NCBI RefSeq assembly: GCF_001949145.1
Contig: NW_019091493.1
Location: forward strand, 377,681 to 441,680
Length of the DNA: 64,000 bases
Direction of reading: 5' to 3'
Source of the DNA: Acanthaster planci
Lineage: Eukaryota > Echinodermata > Asteroidea > Valvatida > Acanthasteridae
Shown here: piece after piece, positions 12,848-26,500 of the stretch
How the letters are laid out: every line of letters starts with the position of its first letter
Position numbering within the stretch: position 1 is the first letter of the stretch
Translations under genes and position numbers: made by a program
Notes under the pieces: generated by a model
What the model was told of the DNA's origin: nothing
What the model saw: only the letters and a program-made list of their open reading frames with translations
Database searches by the model: none

Positions 12848-15800
12848 TCTTTATTGTATTTTCTCTTGCAAATGAATACTATTCAATTCATCCTGATTTA
12901 GCTACATGTCCGTGTTTGCATACAATGTGGAGCCTTTCCTTTGTGTAATTTTGTGTTACCGCGGCTATGTCTTAAATTGCTCATTTCCTCTCAGTGGTCA
13001 AGCTTGTGGTACGTGCACGTTGCTTGGTCATTTTGGCCCTTGTGACTTGATTTCAATCACTGCACCTACAGCGGGCGCCAACAGCAGCCCAAATCCAGCA
13101 ACAGATAACTGGGGAAAAGTGATCTTAATTGGTCATTTTTGCATCAGGTGCTTTGTTGTGAAAGTGCTCAAAGAAAATCTGGAAACTCTTGAGAGACATT
13201 GCCCGATATGTAGCTAACTGTATCAGTTACCAGTGTGAGACAAATCTTTGTTTCCAGAAAAAAAAAATTTTGTTATGGTGTATAAGTGTGTTCTTTCCAG
13301 TGAAATAATTTGACCTGGCCTTGTCTCACTACCCGTAGTTGACTAGTTACGCAGCTGCCACCACCACCACCGACCCAAAAAATGTTTCTCTAGGTTTGTT
13401 TTGAACTTTGACTTCTTCAATCCCGCCATCAGACTCTTATTGGCTGCTTGAGGAGTGAGTGAAGAACTGAAGGTTTTGAACTTTCTCTTTTCCTTCGGAA
13501 TAAATTGTACATGTACAGTACATGTAACCTTTGCTTTGTTTTGTAAGTACATGTATTTGGTGGATTTGCTTTTGCGGTATTTTCCCTGCCATCACTTTTT
13601 TGGGCAAGTACATGTACGTTTACATTCACATGCATGTACATGTGGATGACATTTTCAGTACTGTGGACTAGTACTTTTTCAGTAGCATCTTCAACATGTC
13701 TGCCCGTGGACACCAGTTGCCAACTTGCCAGTGTGTTGTACAAGCTGTCTCCATTTATCATTACCACTGTTTCTGAATACTGCCCTCTGTTGGCCAAAGG
13801 TGGTAACTTTTTGTGTTAATCATTGGCTGCTGGTATTGACTTAACCAGCTGAAATGGTGGCTGTTCTTCTTTCTATCATATATGTAAATGGTTTTCAAGA
13901 ATGTTCACATTCTGCAACTTTTTTATTTTGTAGTTTCAGGGAAACCAATTTCTTTTGCGTGATGAAATTTTAATAAGAGATTGATATTAAAAGCATGAAC
14001 ATATTTACTTATATAGCTTTGGGCAAGAACGTCAACATAATTTGTAAAGTTCAAGTAGTTAAATTTTTACTAAAAAACGGACAAATTACTGACCAGATTC
14101 TTGTGTCTTTATCTTTTTAATAAACAAAAATGTGTACACTTACCACTTATCCCAGTCTTCTGTTTCACACATTTACATTTACATAAATGTACCCCAAACT
14201 ACACCTAGTGAAAACGCAGTACATGGATTACAGTTGCATCATCTGACAGCCATTACCCCAGAGCTAATTGGCGGTGGGTGCACTTTGTGGTGTTATAGAG
14301 ATTTTTAAAGGAAAAGAAAAAAAAAACCCAGGATAACTCACAAGGTAATAACGAATAACAGCGTGTTATTGCCAGCAGCGATCACGCTCGGAGAGAGTTG
14401 AGCGTCCTTTCAACCTGTGGATCGAGCTCCCTTTGCCTTCCAATCCATCCTTGTTCTTCATCGTCGTGACATCCAGCAGCCTGTCCCTAGTGGCGTATTT
14501 AATATAACGCCACAGCGAGAGAACCAGTTCATCTTTCCCCTCATGGTAAACATAATTGGAACCGGGATGGGTGCAAAGGAAGAGAAAACACAAAATAAAA
14601 ATGAAGAATAATGCTACGCTTTGGTGCACATATCCTGTTGACCCAATTTTGTCCCGGGCATATTTGGAGCCGGACGCGACGATAATACGTTATGATCTTC
14701 TGGAAGGAGTTCAAAAAGGGGGGGGGGGGAGGGAAGAGGGAATTGTCATTGGTCGTTCGCTGACCTCTCTTGCCCTATTCGCGTCCTCAGCCAACGTCTT
14801 GCTGCAGTGATTTGAGATTGCATCTTGTTTGCAGTACATTTCCACTGGTACGTCTGCCGATGTCATCTCTGCTGCTGATGAAGCTCGTTCATGTGGTTGT
14901 GTCTCGGCTCAGTCGCCATCCTGTCTGTCTGCCGATACCCTGCACATCTCTCAACAAGTCCCAATACTGCTGGCCACTGGAGTTGGGCAAATAACCTGCT
15001 GTGAGATGTAAACTGAATGCATCCCTCAAATCTTGAAGACCCTGCTTTTTTGCAAAGAGACTGCTAATGCGATGCAATATATTCGAGGCACAGAGCTGAA
15101 CCAAATATAGGCCAGGGCGCTGACCTGACCCTTTTGAAGCACATGTACACATACTTGTTTATGGCTTCAAAATATAACCTTGCATGTTGTGTCAGAGTTG
15201 TCCAATGAAACATTTAAAGAGGTGATCAGTGAATAAAGATTTCAATCGAGGAATGAGAAGAAGTAAAGATTTTGAAGAAAGACCAGAGTTCTGTTGCTGG
15301 GGAAACATGTATGGTTTCCATCTTTGGCATTCTAGTTGCCATCAATTTAGATTGACCCTCATATACTGGCAAATGAAATCAAAAGTTGTGTTGTGCCTGT
15401 CTTCATTTTGGTATTTGTCTTCATTTTTAAAGAATGGTCCCTCTGCTGCACCTTAGTTTGACAGAACACTTCCCTTTCTCTGACATGGTTTGTCACAAGT
15501 GATGATCAAGATTAACCCTAACTGCCTAGGCCCTTTGGCTAGGAGACACCCTCAGTCCATCAAAATCCTCCAATTGCTCCAGCCCACATAAATTGCATGC
15601 CTCCTCTATCCTCGGATATTTTTGGAATGTCCTCCTTTGAGAGGGTGCCCACTGCCTCACTCCTTAAAGATCCTCACAAATTCCTTTCATTGTGTGGAGG
15701 CAGTGTGAATGGTATCCTGGAGCAGTATGGATGGTTTCTTGTATAATTGAGGTACGAACTTATGCACACCTGAGCATTAACAACACAAAGTGTAACCCAA

Positions 15801-16110
15801 GACTTTGAAGCAGTGCATCCTTAGCAATCAGCAACACAACTTTGCCATACGGCGTCAATCATCGAAAACCGCCTCATTTTGGAGGACTGAGGAAGCTTAG
15901 GGTGAAAAGTGCATTAGTGTGTGGGGAAGCTCTAATAACACAGAAGTTGGCATTTTTACCCCATAGTTTTTGACAGGCTCCATGTAGAAAACGCTAATAC
16001 TCACCAGCTACCTTTGCTGAGCCAAAGAGCTTTCGACAAGCATCCACTTGTCTTCATACCAGTATCAAAGGTCTTTGTGATTGAATAATTTGTAACCTAC
16101 ATTGCATATG
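12848..16110. other. No gene recognised
   Basis: Apart from the hexamer cluster there is only unique-looking DNA and short runs such as a G tract at 14719-14728. Confidence 0.4.
13507..13645. repeat. TACATG-rich cluster
   Basis: At least five TACATG words, in groups at 13507-13528, 13546-13556 and 13607-13645, including GTACATGTACAGTACATG. Confidence 0.55.
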
Positions 16111-16342
16111 GGTAGTTCCAGAAATTAGGATTCCATTTTTTTGTGTCCCGTCACATCTGATATATCATTTTGTAAGTTCAGAACACATTTCCAAGAGTGA
16201 TGAATTATTGCTAATTGCCTGCTAAATAAATAGTAATATTTGAAATCAATTCCAGTCATATTTCCATGTCAAATAACAAAGGTCAGATGTAACAGGGACA
16301 CCAAAATGTCACACTTTTGGACCCCTAATTTCTGGAATTACC
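16111..16342 (+). mobile_element. MITE with clear terminal inverted repeats
   Basis: The 232-bp element begins GGTAGTTCCAGAAATTAGG and ends with the reverse complement, one mismatch in 19. It has no coding capacity. A second, more worn copy lies 7.4 kb upstream. No clear target duplication is seen, so the superfamily is undecided. Confidence 0.6.
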
Positions 16343-17129
16343 AAAATACATACCAGTTTCTGGACAAACCCTGCAAAGAGAAATTGAATGATTTTTTGTG
16401 TTCAGTGTGATGTGCTAAGTTTGCAATTTTGTTATTTTCCATACTGACTGCATTTCGTTTGGTTTCATTTCACTTCACTTCATGTCATTATTTGATATTT
16501 TTCTTTACTCAAAGGACTGTGGACATATCTACACATTACAGTCGCTGAAACTTTATAATGTACATAATTTACACAAGTACTCCTTAATCTTGACAGAATT
16601 CTGGAGGTAATCACATTAACTGTATTACTGCACGGTACAGTCCACCTACACGTAAATCTGTGGCGCTTAACCTGATGATATCAGTGATGTTCAGTGCATG
16701 TACAGTGTGTGTACTATTAAAATTGCCATTTTCAGCGAGTAGTGGAATGCAGACTTGACAGTCTTCTCGGCCAGTCCTTTGGTACATGAAGTAACACGTT
16801 GGGATGATCCTTGAGTGAAGTATTTGTGCTGAATTCATTTTGCACTGTGGTTTTTGTGTGCATGGTAATAATCATAGCCCCCCCTGCGTCGTCTGATAAG
16901 TATTCACCCCACATAATGACTGAGTCCACAGAGCGAATTGGCCCCCGTCTGCACTCGCTCCATGGGCGCATCCTGTGGCTGTGGCGTACGTGACCTCATC
17001 CATCTGACCACATCTCCAATCGCTGCCTGCGGAGCCCTCCATCCACTCATCAGCGGACTGACCCCAGGACACCGAGCCAAGCGGCCAACTCGGGTTTCTC
17101 TTCCTCACCTCTTCCCCTCCCCCGCCATA

Positions 17130-17154
17130 ATTTTTTTTTCTCTCTCTCTCTCTT
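17130..17154. repeat. Pyrimidine tract, T run then TC repeat
   Basis: A T run followed by TCTCTCTCTCTCT, in a stretch (about 16870-17620) with many C and T runs on the plus strand. Confidence 0.6.
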
Positions 17155-18077
17155 GCCATCATTGCCGTTTCTTCCTCCTGTCCCTAACGAAGCTTGCTGC
17201 GGGAGTGCAGAGCAAAGAAAGGGATGTAGACGGAGAGAAAATCCAGAAATGAAGGGACAAGAGGAGAGTGGGAATTGATTAATCAGAGTACCCATTAGCG
17301 ACACACTTTGAGGCCCCCTTCTGACCGGCTGTGGCTCGACTCGGGCTGGCTGCTTGCCAGGCAGACTGACCCCCCGTCCCCCTCCGCCTCCTTCCCCTCC
17401 ACGCTGTATTTGGGTAATGATGAGCGAGTGCCTTGAGAAGGCGACAGGCCCAGGCCGGTGGCTTGATGATGAGTGCGTGGGGCTGGATGGGTACAGTTCA
17501 TGGCAAATCAGATTGCCTCGTCTTGTCTCATCTTGTTTCCCCCCCCCCCACACTCTTTTCTTCCCTGTGTGCGGTTGGAGCAATAGTCACATCCTCCGGA
17601 GATGAAGCATCAGGTTGAACATTACCCAATGCGCCGAGTGAAATCTACCGAGAACTGAACTGGAGAGAATGGCAGTGATGAGACATTAAGTGTAGTGGCG
17701 AGAGGAGAATTATGAAGTATCTCCATCGGAAGACGAATCTGTATTTTTGTTGATAGAGCAAGCACGAGCAAGTTCAGCATCCAGAATGATAACAACAAAA
17801 GGAGGGAAAACTGTTGTTGTTCCAGTATTCTAATGTGATGAGGAAGAAAACCATGCACCAACTTGGATCGTCTACACTGAGGCTCGGCGAAGCAATTTGC
17901 ATAATGCTGGCAGCGATAATGGCACGTGAAATCTGATGTGCTGGGCACAGGGCTCAGTCAGGTAGCCATAGTCACACACACACAGACAGCAGGCCTTCCT
18001 CCACCGGCATTCAGCAGGCATAATTCAACTATCAATCACCCCTAGGGGCTGGGTGAGTGGCGAGGGTAGTGTTCGCA

Positions 18078-18121
18078 TTATTATCATCCTCACCGTTATC
18101 ATCATCATCCTCGTCATCATC
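18078..18121. repeat. ATC trinucleotide repeat, imperfect
   Basis: ATTATCATCCTCACCGTTATC followed by CATCATCATCCTCGTCATCATC-type sequence. Confidence 0.55.
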
Positions 18122-18429
18122 GTGACCACTGAGCTGATGTTACATGTGGGCCTCCCCTCCTGACCAGAAAACAACACATTGCTGTGCTGCACCAGCTTGA
18201 ATTTATGCATTCCTGTAGTCTGCCAGCATTGGCCTCGCCAAGCATGCTTCGACCGGCAGGGCAAGTTTTTCAAGTGTGGAGCGGAAACCATCGGGGCCAT
18301 TTACTCGTGCGCATGTGGCTTCGTGCCTCAATATAAGTCACCGTCAGTGCCCTCGTGTGGCACATTCTGCACCGGGAATCGGTCCTTCTCTTCCTCCCCT
18401 GCCGTCTCTGCACCATCCCTGTCCCGCTG

Positions 18430-18610
18430 CCGGCGGCCCTCAGTGACTGCCACAATCCTGCGCGAACGCCAGTGCCGGCGCTCGGTCGGGCTGGGCCGGG
18501 ATCCATGCGCCGGACGGACCGGTAGCCAGCACGAGGACACCATTGACCATGGCGGGGGTCAGGTGAGCGAGATGGCCGTCACCACACGGGAGGTGTTTCG
18601 TGAACGGCAT
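18430..18610. promoter_or_regulatory. CpG-rich peak, possible promoter or first-exon region
   Basis: CG dinucleotides are far denser here than in the flanking DNA, with about 17 in some 110 bases around 18431-18540. Inside it a pyrimidine-rich acceptor (GGCGGCCCTCAG, ending 18443) and a strong donor (GGTCAG before GTGAGC at 18563) frame an open 119-nt stretch that ends in phase 0. Alternatively the ATG at 18549, in a near-ideal GACCATGGCG context, could begin a first coding exon that ends at the same donor. No TATA box is evident. Whether it belongs to the RIM-BP-like gene cannot be told from sequence alone. Confidence 0.3.
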
Positions 18611-20024
18611 AACGGATTACTTTCCACGTCCTCCACCACCCATGTGCTGGACTGCGAGTGCTGCATCTCAGTTGTAAGGAAAATTTCCCTTTTACTTTTT
18701 TTTTCCATCTTTTTTTTTAAGTTCTTTTGTCTTGAGGTAAAGCCATGTCAGTTATTAACTCTTGTCCTCAGGGCTCATCTTCCCCAATTTTCACATCTGT
18801 GTGCGCAAAATGATTTTTTGACATTATAAAAACTATTATTTCAAGAACTCCTTTTCTGTTTCTTTCTCTAGAAAATTCTTCTAAGCATCTGAAAATCTCT
18901 TTTTGGCCTTATCATACATGCATGCAGCTTTTACTGTAAGGACACTGAGCAACAGGAGTGGTAATGTTTGGACTGAACAGGTGTACATGTATCTATCCAT
19001 ATCTTGTGAAGCCTGGGTCTGGATACATGTATTTCATGGATGATTGAAAGAGTAGTTTATATTTAAGTATGAAATGGAAGTATAAGGACTCTAAAATTTT
19101 GCACCGGAATACAATCGCCATGTTGTCATTTTTAAGAAGTTTGAATGCAGACATTGTTCGTATACATAGACATTGTTCATATCTGTGTGAAGTGTGGGGT
19201 ATGCTCTGTTCTGATGTTGAAATTTCAAATTGATTTTGTGACAGTCGAACTCCTTCCAGTATATTGAATGAAACGTGATGTTGGAAAAAAGGAAAATATG
19301 TCACGGGGGAGTGATTTTTACTTTCCAAGGAAGAAAAATGTTTGCCAACAAAAAGTTCCATTTTTTTGAAAGAAAAAGCAATGCTAAAGAAACTCAATGC
19401 ACAGATGGGAAGTTTTGACTTGATGATGTATGTAAAATAACCGTCGCTCTGCAGAGAGTGGCGAGTGCACCAACGTGTGAAAACCCATCAGTTGAGGTGT
19501 CTAAGACCAAGCATTATCGTTCAGTACGTGTCAAATCTTGTGTTTCACTTTGTCAAACGTCACTGTGCCGAAGCACGGCGCCGTTGACGGATTTGCGAGA
19601 GTGAATCGTTCCTCAAAAATGTCTTGGATAAATGGCTCTTCATTTTACTGGAAATCGAGGAAAGAAGGAAGGTACATGTAGATACATGTACTTTACCGTG
19701 GCAAAGTTTGTGGCCAAGTCTGTGTGGAGTGCATCATGGTTTGCTTGAAACTGTCCAGTGGAGTTGGCAAAACAGTGTCTGCAGGGAGTCAACACAACCT
19801 CCACATCCACATGTACTCTGAGTGGACTGTCAAGATGGCATCACCATGATCACTGGCTTTTAAAACTTTTAGATTTGGTCAAAGTGATCTTGAGTCCATG
19901 TTTGAATGCACTCTGTGGTGAATGAGCAATGATGTCTGTTGGCCGTGTAGTTTGGTATTTGAAGCAACATGGACATGTACATGTGTGATTTAGCTAACAC
20001 ACACTCTTTGTTCCCTGGTACTGG

Positions 20025-20095
20025 TATACATGTATGTACATGTACATGTCCGATATACATGTACATGTACAATACGTATACAATATATACAGTGT
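20025..20095. repeat. TACATG-rich cluster beside a MITE
   Basis: ATACATGTATGTACATGTAC and a second TACATGTACATGTAC lie just upstream of the 426-bp MITE at 20115. Confidence 0.6.
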
Positions 20096-20114
20096 ATGAA
20101 CTGTGGCATAATTA

Positions 20115-20540
20115 CAGTCATTTGCAAAAGTTTCAGACCACCTGGAATTTGATTGGCATTTCTGTCACTGGGCCTGCATTACATTGTCTCATTGACTGAT
20201 TACTTAACATGATTTTACAGTGGTGCATAACATCAGTGTAGTGCTATATACCCATTTGAATGAAATTTGTTGCAGAGGCAGGTCTTGTATGACATTTTGT
20301 CTGTAAGACAGCTTGGGTAAAAAAAGCCAGTCTAAGTAATCAGAAATAAGGGAGGGCACACTGAATATTAGACTGTTAACATGTCAAATCATGGAAATGT
20401 AGTCAAAAATGTTCAACCAAGGTACCAAGGTTACACACTGAAAATAAACTTAAGTTGCCATGATTGATTGGTTCAAGTTTGGTTTTCCTTCAGGTGAATG
20501 CATTTTTTTATGGGTGGTCCTAAACTTTTGCAAATGACTG
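20115..20540 (+). mobile_element. 426-bp Tc1/mariner-like MITE, copy 1
   Basis: It starts CAGTCATTTGCAAAAGTTT and ends with the reverse complement of that word, giving inverted repeats of about 19 bp. TA precedes the left end, as expected for Tc1/mariner insertion, but the right flank is TG. It has no transposase. An equally long copy in the opposite orientation lies at 54845-55270, similar throughout with scattered differences. Confidence 0.7.
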
Positions 20541-23500
20541 TGGTTCATGTTCGGTATTTTCATCATGAAATTTTCATATGGGACCCGATCACAAGGCACA
20601 TAATTGCAGGGCTTTTTTTTTTACTGTATACAAGTGTACAGTCAGATCTATTAAATGTGCTGCCACCTTACATGGCATGCACTATTAAGAAGCAAACAGT
20701 TCCACAAATATTTTGTGTACATATGTATGTATGTGCATACATCATGATTTGTCAAACAATCAGGGCTTTAACCCCCTGAACAATCCTAGCAGAGAAATTT
20801 ATACACTCTAAAAAACTTCACTTCTGGAAGCACAAAAACTGAAAAGAGTTTGTTAGATGTACTTTGTCACTACGTTCAATGAAATCCACAAGGCACTATT
20901 GACTTTGTTACTGAAGCACATTTAATCTAGTTCATATCCTTGTGTAAGTCTGTATATAGCTGCCAGTTCCTCTGATATGTAACCTAGAAATCCATAATCA
21001 CTGAATTTAAATGTGCTGAATCCGTATCCTTCATCCCTGTCCAACAAGTCCAATGCCTGTCAGAAACAGCAGCATCGATGATCCGTGCTGTCCCACCTCC
21101 GTGACCGCTCCTTGCAAACGCACATCTCACAGGCACTTTTCATAAACTGCCTCTTTATTGAGCGGGCACCAATTGACCCGTTCCACAGTTGGCACCTGCC
21201 CGTGGTGCATGCGCTGAATATCTTCAGTCCCCTTACCCACCCCCCCTCCCCCAGCATCTTGTCATCAGACTGGCACAGGCAATCTGCGGGCTGGGGTCAA
21301 GCCATGCAGTCTGGCGTGGCCGGGGCTGGCCGCCGATGCGCGTGTCACGGCACTTTCTTCATTTTGCAGGTTTTGTTTGATCGCGAGCTCCGCACTGGAC
21401 AGCTGTCAAAACTGCTTTTGCTTGCGGCATTTAAGGTCCTGTTGGATGGAAATGAAAATTGTGTTGGGTTCTGAAATTGCGCTTACCGTTTGGTGATACA
21501 TTGAGTTTTAATGTTTGTGTTTGATTTTGCATGTTTATGCTTTGCTCTGTATGTAACACTGCAGTTTAAACATGCTAATTAGTTCCATAAAAATGCACAA
21601 TAGACATGTACATATAAACATTGGAAAATGGTAACTGATAATTTTGTTAGTTTGATAACAGTGTGTTATTTGATGATGTTATTGTCCTTTGAAGATGTTG
21701 AAACAATTTGGTTTTTTTTTACTCAGTCAGTTTGAAACTGGTGTTAAGAAATTGTAGAGGGCCAACGCTTTCTCATTTTCTAAATTATATCAACTAAACC
21801 ATTACTGACAGACAGTTGTTACTTCTACAAATTTTGAAGGAACCCTGAATTACAAACTTGTTATATGATTCGGAATTTATGACCTTGTCATGTTGAAGTT
21901 ATTCACAAAATTCAGGAAACCGTCAAACAGAGTCAAGCTTTCAAAATTAAATTTTGCATGTAGATAGTTTTGCACTTGGAAAAATAAATGGCAGGCATCA
22001 GAACTTCACGTTCTTAATCTGAAAATTACACAAACACCAAGTTGATCATTGTATACTTGACCCATGTTATTTACAGAGTGTGTGTCGGGGAGGACATGTA
22101 AACACCAGTGCTCATTCCCTTTCGCATCCAATCTCGTCGGTGCGGCTTTGAAGTGCCGGTAATTTGACATTGGCCACAAATACCATATGCCCAGATCCCC
22201 TAGGGCACAATTTGTACGGTACATGTAAATCTTGAAAGAAAAAAAAAGACCCCAGAGCAACTTGAGAATCTCTTTGGAGGTCATTTTGGTCGTCATCACC
22301 ACGGTGTCCTTCCGTTTTTTTTTTTTCTTGTCCAGTGATTCTTGAGGAAGTAGGGTTGATCTGTTGAATTTTCTAAGCATGCTGAGGAAGGTCCACAAGG
22401 TGAAGGGATGGATGTTAACCTTCCGTCGGAAGGCGCATTGTATGACTGAATAAATTCTCTGCGACAGGATTCATTGGGATAAACCAACACCAGAACACTG
22501 CCCACAGTACATTCTGTCCTTGGTTTGGGCGTGAAATTCCCACATGAAATGGGGGGGAGGGTTGTACATCGGTGGCCCCCGTGTGAGCATGTCTTTGCCT
22601 CTCTCAAGCTTGTACCCGTACAGGTACCTTGTCGCGCAGTCCTCATTACGTCACGTGAAGTGCATGCAACGCACTGATGATGGCCGAGGGAGACACCATG
22701 ATGAAGTGAGGGAGTGTGGCATTCACGCAGAATTACTTTCAACTGCACGCACTTGATGACGGAAGATAACTGCAGACCTTTTCATTATGATCCTTGTAAA
22801 CCTGTAACCTGCAATTATGAAGATTGTCCCAACACTGCAGCGCATATGGAATGCCTGGTAGGAGCTACATGTGCCTGCATCAAACAATCAGGGTGATCCT
22901 AAGCAGGTTGGAGGGATATTTTTTTAGTCGAGATAAGCATTTGAATATTGATTTTGAAAATGTGCTGATGAAACGGGTTCATTTTAAATGCTCATAAAAC
23001 TGCAGTGGTCCCATATGATGCCCAGTCCATAAATTAACAATTTCATTACACTTGATGTGCTGAGTTGATGTGTTAAGTTGAAAGATCTCCGAGAATACTC
23101 CAAATATACAATTAAAGCAGACCTGCTGCATAATTTGTCAGTGTGAGGAAAATTTATTGTTGAGATTTCTCATATGTTGCCTCAAAAAAATTGCCTGAAT
23201 GTGCCCAGGAACAAATCTTGACGTAAATTGAATTTCCTCTGCGGGATTTAATTATATCCGTTGTTTTTTAAATTTATTATTTATTGTTTTATTTTTACAT
23301 TGTGATTAATCATGACAAGTGTAGATATTTAATTTATTCAATATAACCCATCATGATGAACAGCTTAATAAGAAGAGCCAATATGTACTGAGACAGCTTT
23401 GCATCTTCCATGCACAATGCCATGAGACTTAATACCTATAACACCTTGTTAATGCAGGCTTTCAGTCCCCATCGTAGCCTCATTAGTCCTCTAATTGATG

Positions 23501-26500
23501 TTAAATCTCTGAGTAAGCGACCTGTACCTGGCTTGCTATTTGCCCAAGGATTTTTGCCATTGATTTTTTTTTGGATGCGTTATTTAATCATCCTTTACCC
23601 TGCAAATCAGAAGCCAGCAGACAAGTTTTTTGCTCTGTTTTCTTTCTAGTAAGGCAAGGAATTAGTAGTCATCTTAACATTAATCAAAATGTTCAGTGAA
23701 AGAGAGACGCAAACAAAGAAACAGAATTGGATGCCGCAGAATTTCTGTAATTGTGAGAATAAATGCATGAAAGGGTTTCAGATAGAAGTGAAACTTACAC
23801 CACTTGGAATAAATTTCTTTGGTTTATAACAGAAATACCAAAGGTCAGTTTTTGAGATTCATCTGCAGTATCAGTCACATGTACAGGGCTTGAAAAATCC
23901 CCCCTGGATGCTAAATAAAAGTGTGTCAGTTGGTTTGAAGGAAATTGAAATTGTACATGCAGATATAGCCTGAATTCCTTAAGGATCATCGTCTGTGATT
24001 ACTGAAAGATCCCACTGAACATTCGGTTACATTCTTCGATGTACAATAACCTCACATGCAGCTGAAAACATGCTTGTCTGGGAAGTTTGTCAAAACATGT
24101 TTTCCAAACTTCTGTTAACATTGTGCCTGGGCTCATGAGAAGAAAAAATAATTAAACTTTTTGTTCGCGATACTAAATTTAAAATCTCCTCTTACTCCAC
24201 CAAACCTCTGACATTTGATGTCACTGATCTTCTGATATGCATGTATGTACATGTATATGTTGCGAGTATACTTCTGTGAGCCGTCAGTGTTCTCGGAATT
24301 GTACATGTGCATGCATGTAAGAGTCCTAGAAAATACCTTTTTTTTTTAAGAAAAATAAAATCAGTTTTGTAGTTGACCATTAGGGAATTTGTAATTTCTG
24401 GCTAAAATATTGTCTCTGGAGGAGAAGTTGAAAAGTAAACTCTGAGAACTACATGCACACATAAAAGTATTCAGTTCATTCAAACATAACTGTTCAGATG
24501 TATCCTATTTTAGGGGCATTTGAGCTAGGCATTTGGACTGGCCTTAAGGAAAAACGATTGCGAGGCCACATGTACATCCAAAATGTCTTCTCATGCAGTG
24601 AAAGCTTATTTCTTCCTCAGGCAAATGCATGCAAATGCCAGTTGGCAACGTTGTCATTGCAGATGGATAATGTTAAAAGTGGGAAACAAACAAAATTTAA
24701 GCCTGAATGTGAACTTTCAGTGATCAGCTAAAAACCCTTGTAGGCCCTTCAGAATTCACCAGAAAGTCCCACTGCTCCTTGACGTGCCTCGTGAATAGTG
24801 GTTGCTGAGCCGTGATGATACCCAACACATCATAATATCCTTCATTTCCTCTAGAAAGCATGGCTACATTTCATGTTTCGCCGAGTGGGCATGTCCCTGA
24901 CGTGATGCTCGTCACCACTTGGAAAGTTGCCCTCGGCACATTTAGGCGAGTATCCTTGGGCTCTTTTTGTTTTCCAGAATCCTCGCATGCTCTTTAGGGG
25001 GATTCTGGGATCCTGCAAAATGTCACAGGGTTTACCTGTAAGCCAGCTGCCTGAAAAACTATCCCGAACCAAACGAAAAATAGCCAAAGCAAAACTACTA
25101 AAGGAGATAAAAATTGAACCTGATCGTGGCCAACGACTCTGTCTGTGCCTCGTTACAGTAGTGACAGCCAGGCTCCAATTTCCACACAGTAGCATTAGAT
25201 GGGTCAGGTATGCCGGTTTGGCTGACTTTTGCCATTGAATGCAGACTCCTCGTCCTGATGAGCCGATTTGCTCACGTTTCAGCACAGGGGCAGCTGCAGA
25301 GGAACAGCACGGTGCAGTGTCCCTCTTGCTCTGCTAAGAAGACTTCTGCTGGATTGGTTTTCAAAAATGAAAGGTGTGCATGTAGTTGCAGGAATTTGTG
25401 TGGCGCTGTGACCTATTTTCATAAGTTTGCTATGTGGCAAATTGTGCTTGGCCACTCATCATATTCAGCAGAAATCAGCAATGGGGACCTGTCTCAAGCA
25501 ATTACCACGTGGCATTGTGGAAGGTTAGCAGCCAAGCGAAAACATCTTTGTGCTTAGTCATTTTGAACTCCCTGAGACAGTTTTGCAATTTTCTAGCATC
25601 CGTATATATACACACATGTGTGTGCATTGTATAATTGTATACATTGCCAGTGTATAGAAAACAATATCCTAACTAGTGGATCAAGGGCAAAATGCCAAGC
25701 CTTTGTCCGTTTGATGTGTGTATTCCAGCCTGTCTGAGTTTGCAGACGCCGATGGAAAAGTTGGGCAAAGAATAAAATTAATACCTCCATCAAGAAGCAG
25801 TTTGTCATCCCTTATGAAATGGTTCCAACTGAGATACCAGCCCATCTGGTTTTCGAAACCGAGACTGTTTACTCAAGAAATTTTGGCAAGCTGCAACAGT
25901 TTAATCAACATCCTGAGGTTAATTGTAATCAGTGAATAGTAGATATTTATTTTGAACACTTAATTTCGTCCTCACACCAGAGATTGAAAATTGATGTTGG
26001 TTTCCTTAGGAGAATGCGCAATACGCAAGTCACGACATGGAGGCAGCCTGACTTGAACCAGTGCTCCGTTAGTGTGGAGGGAATGAAATAGGGCCAGTTT
26101 CTTAAAAGTGCTAAGCACAGGAAATATTTGGTCAGCAGATTACTAGCCAGTGAACTGGTTTGGTATTTCAACAGCACATGCTCACAATGAAGCATGTCGT
26201 AGGTCATTCAAGAACATCATTATGCACACAAGAAGTCAGTCCTGCCAGCACTGTCCTATAACTACCTGTTTAAACTGAGTTGATTGGACACCCGGTGTTT
26301 GGTTCTCAAATGACGTTTCCTTTTTGAAGAACCCAATGGGCTGCTTTTCACACTTCCAGCTCCAATGGGATTTTTCTAAGCAGCTCACTATGTTTCAACA
26401 GTATTTTTTTGAACTTTGGCATTGGTCCGTTTTCTTTGTCTTCTACATGTTGGTTTTTTTGTTTTCATGCAAAGAACATGCCAGACACAAACTACATGTC

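Noticed and set aside
17050-17583. 177-codon minus-strand open frame
   Set aside because: Low-complexity, purine- and glycine-rich translation of pyrimidine tracts on the other strand.
18179-18829. 216-codon open frame on the plus strand as a whole gene
   Set aside because: The frame runs through a T-rich tract and shows no domain; only a short GC-rich part with splice-like borders is of interest.
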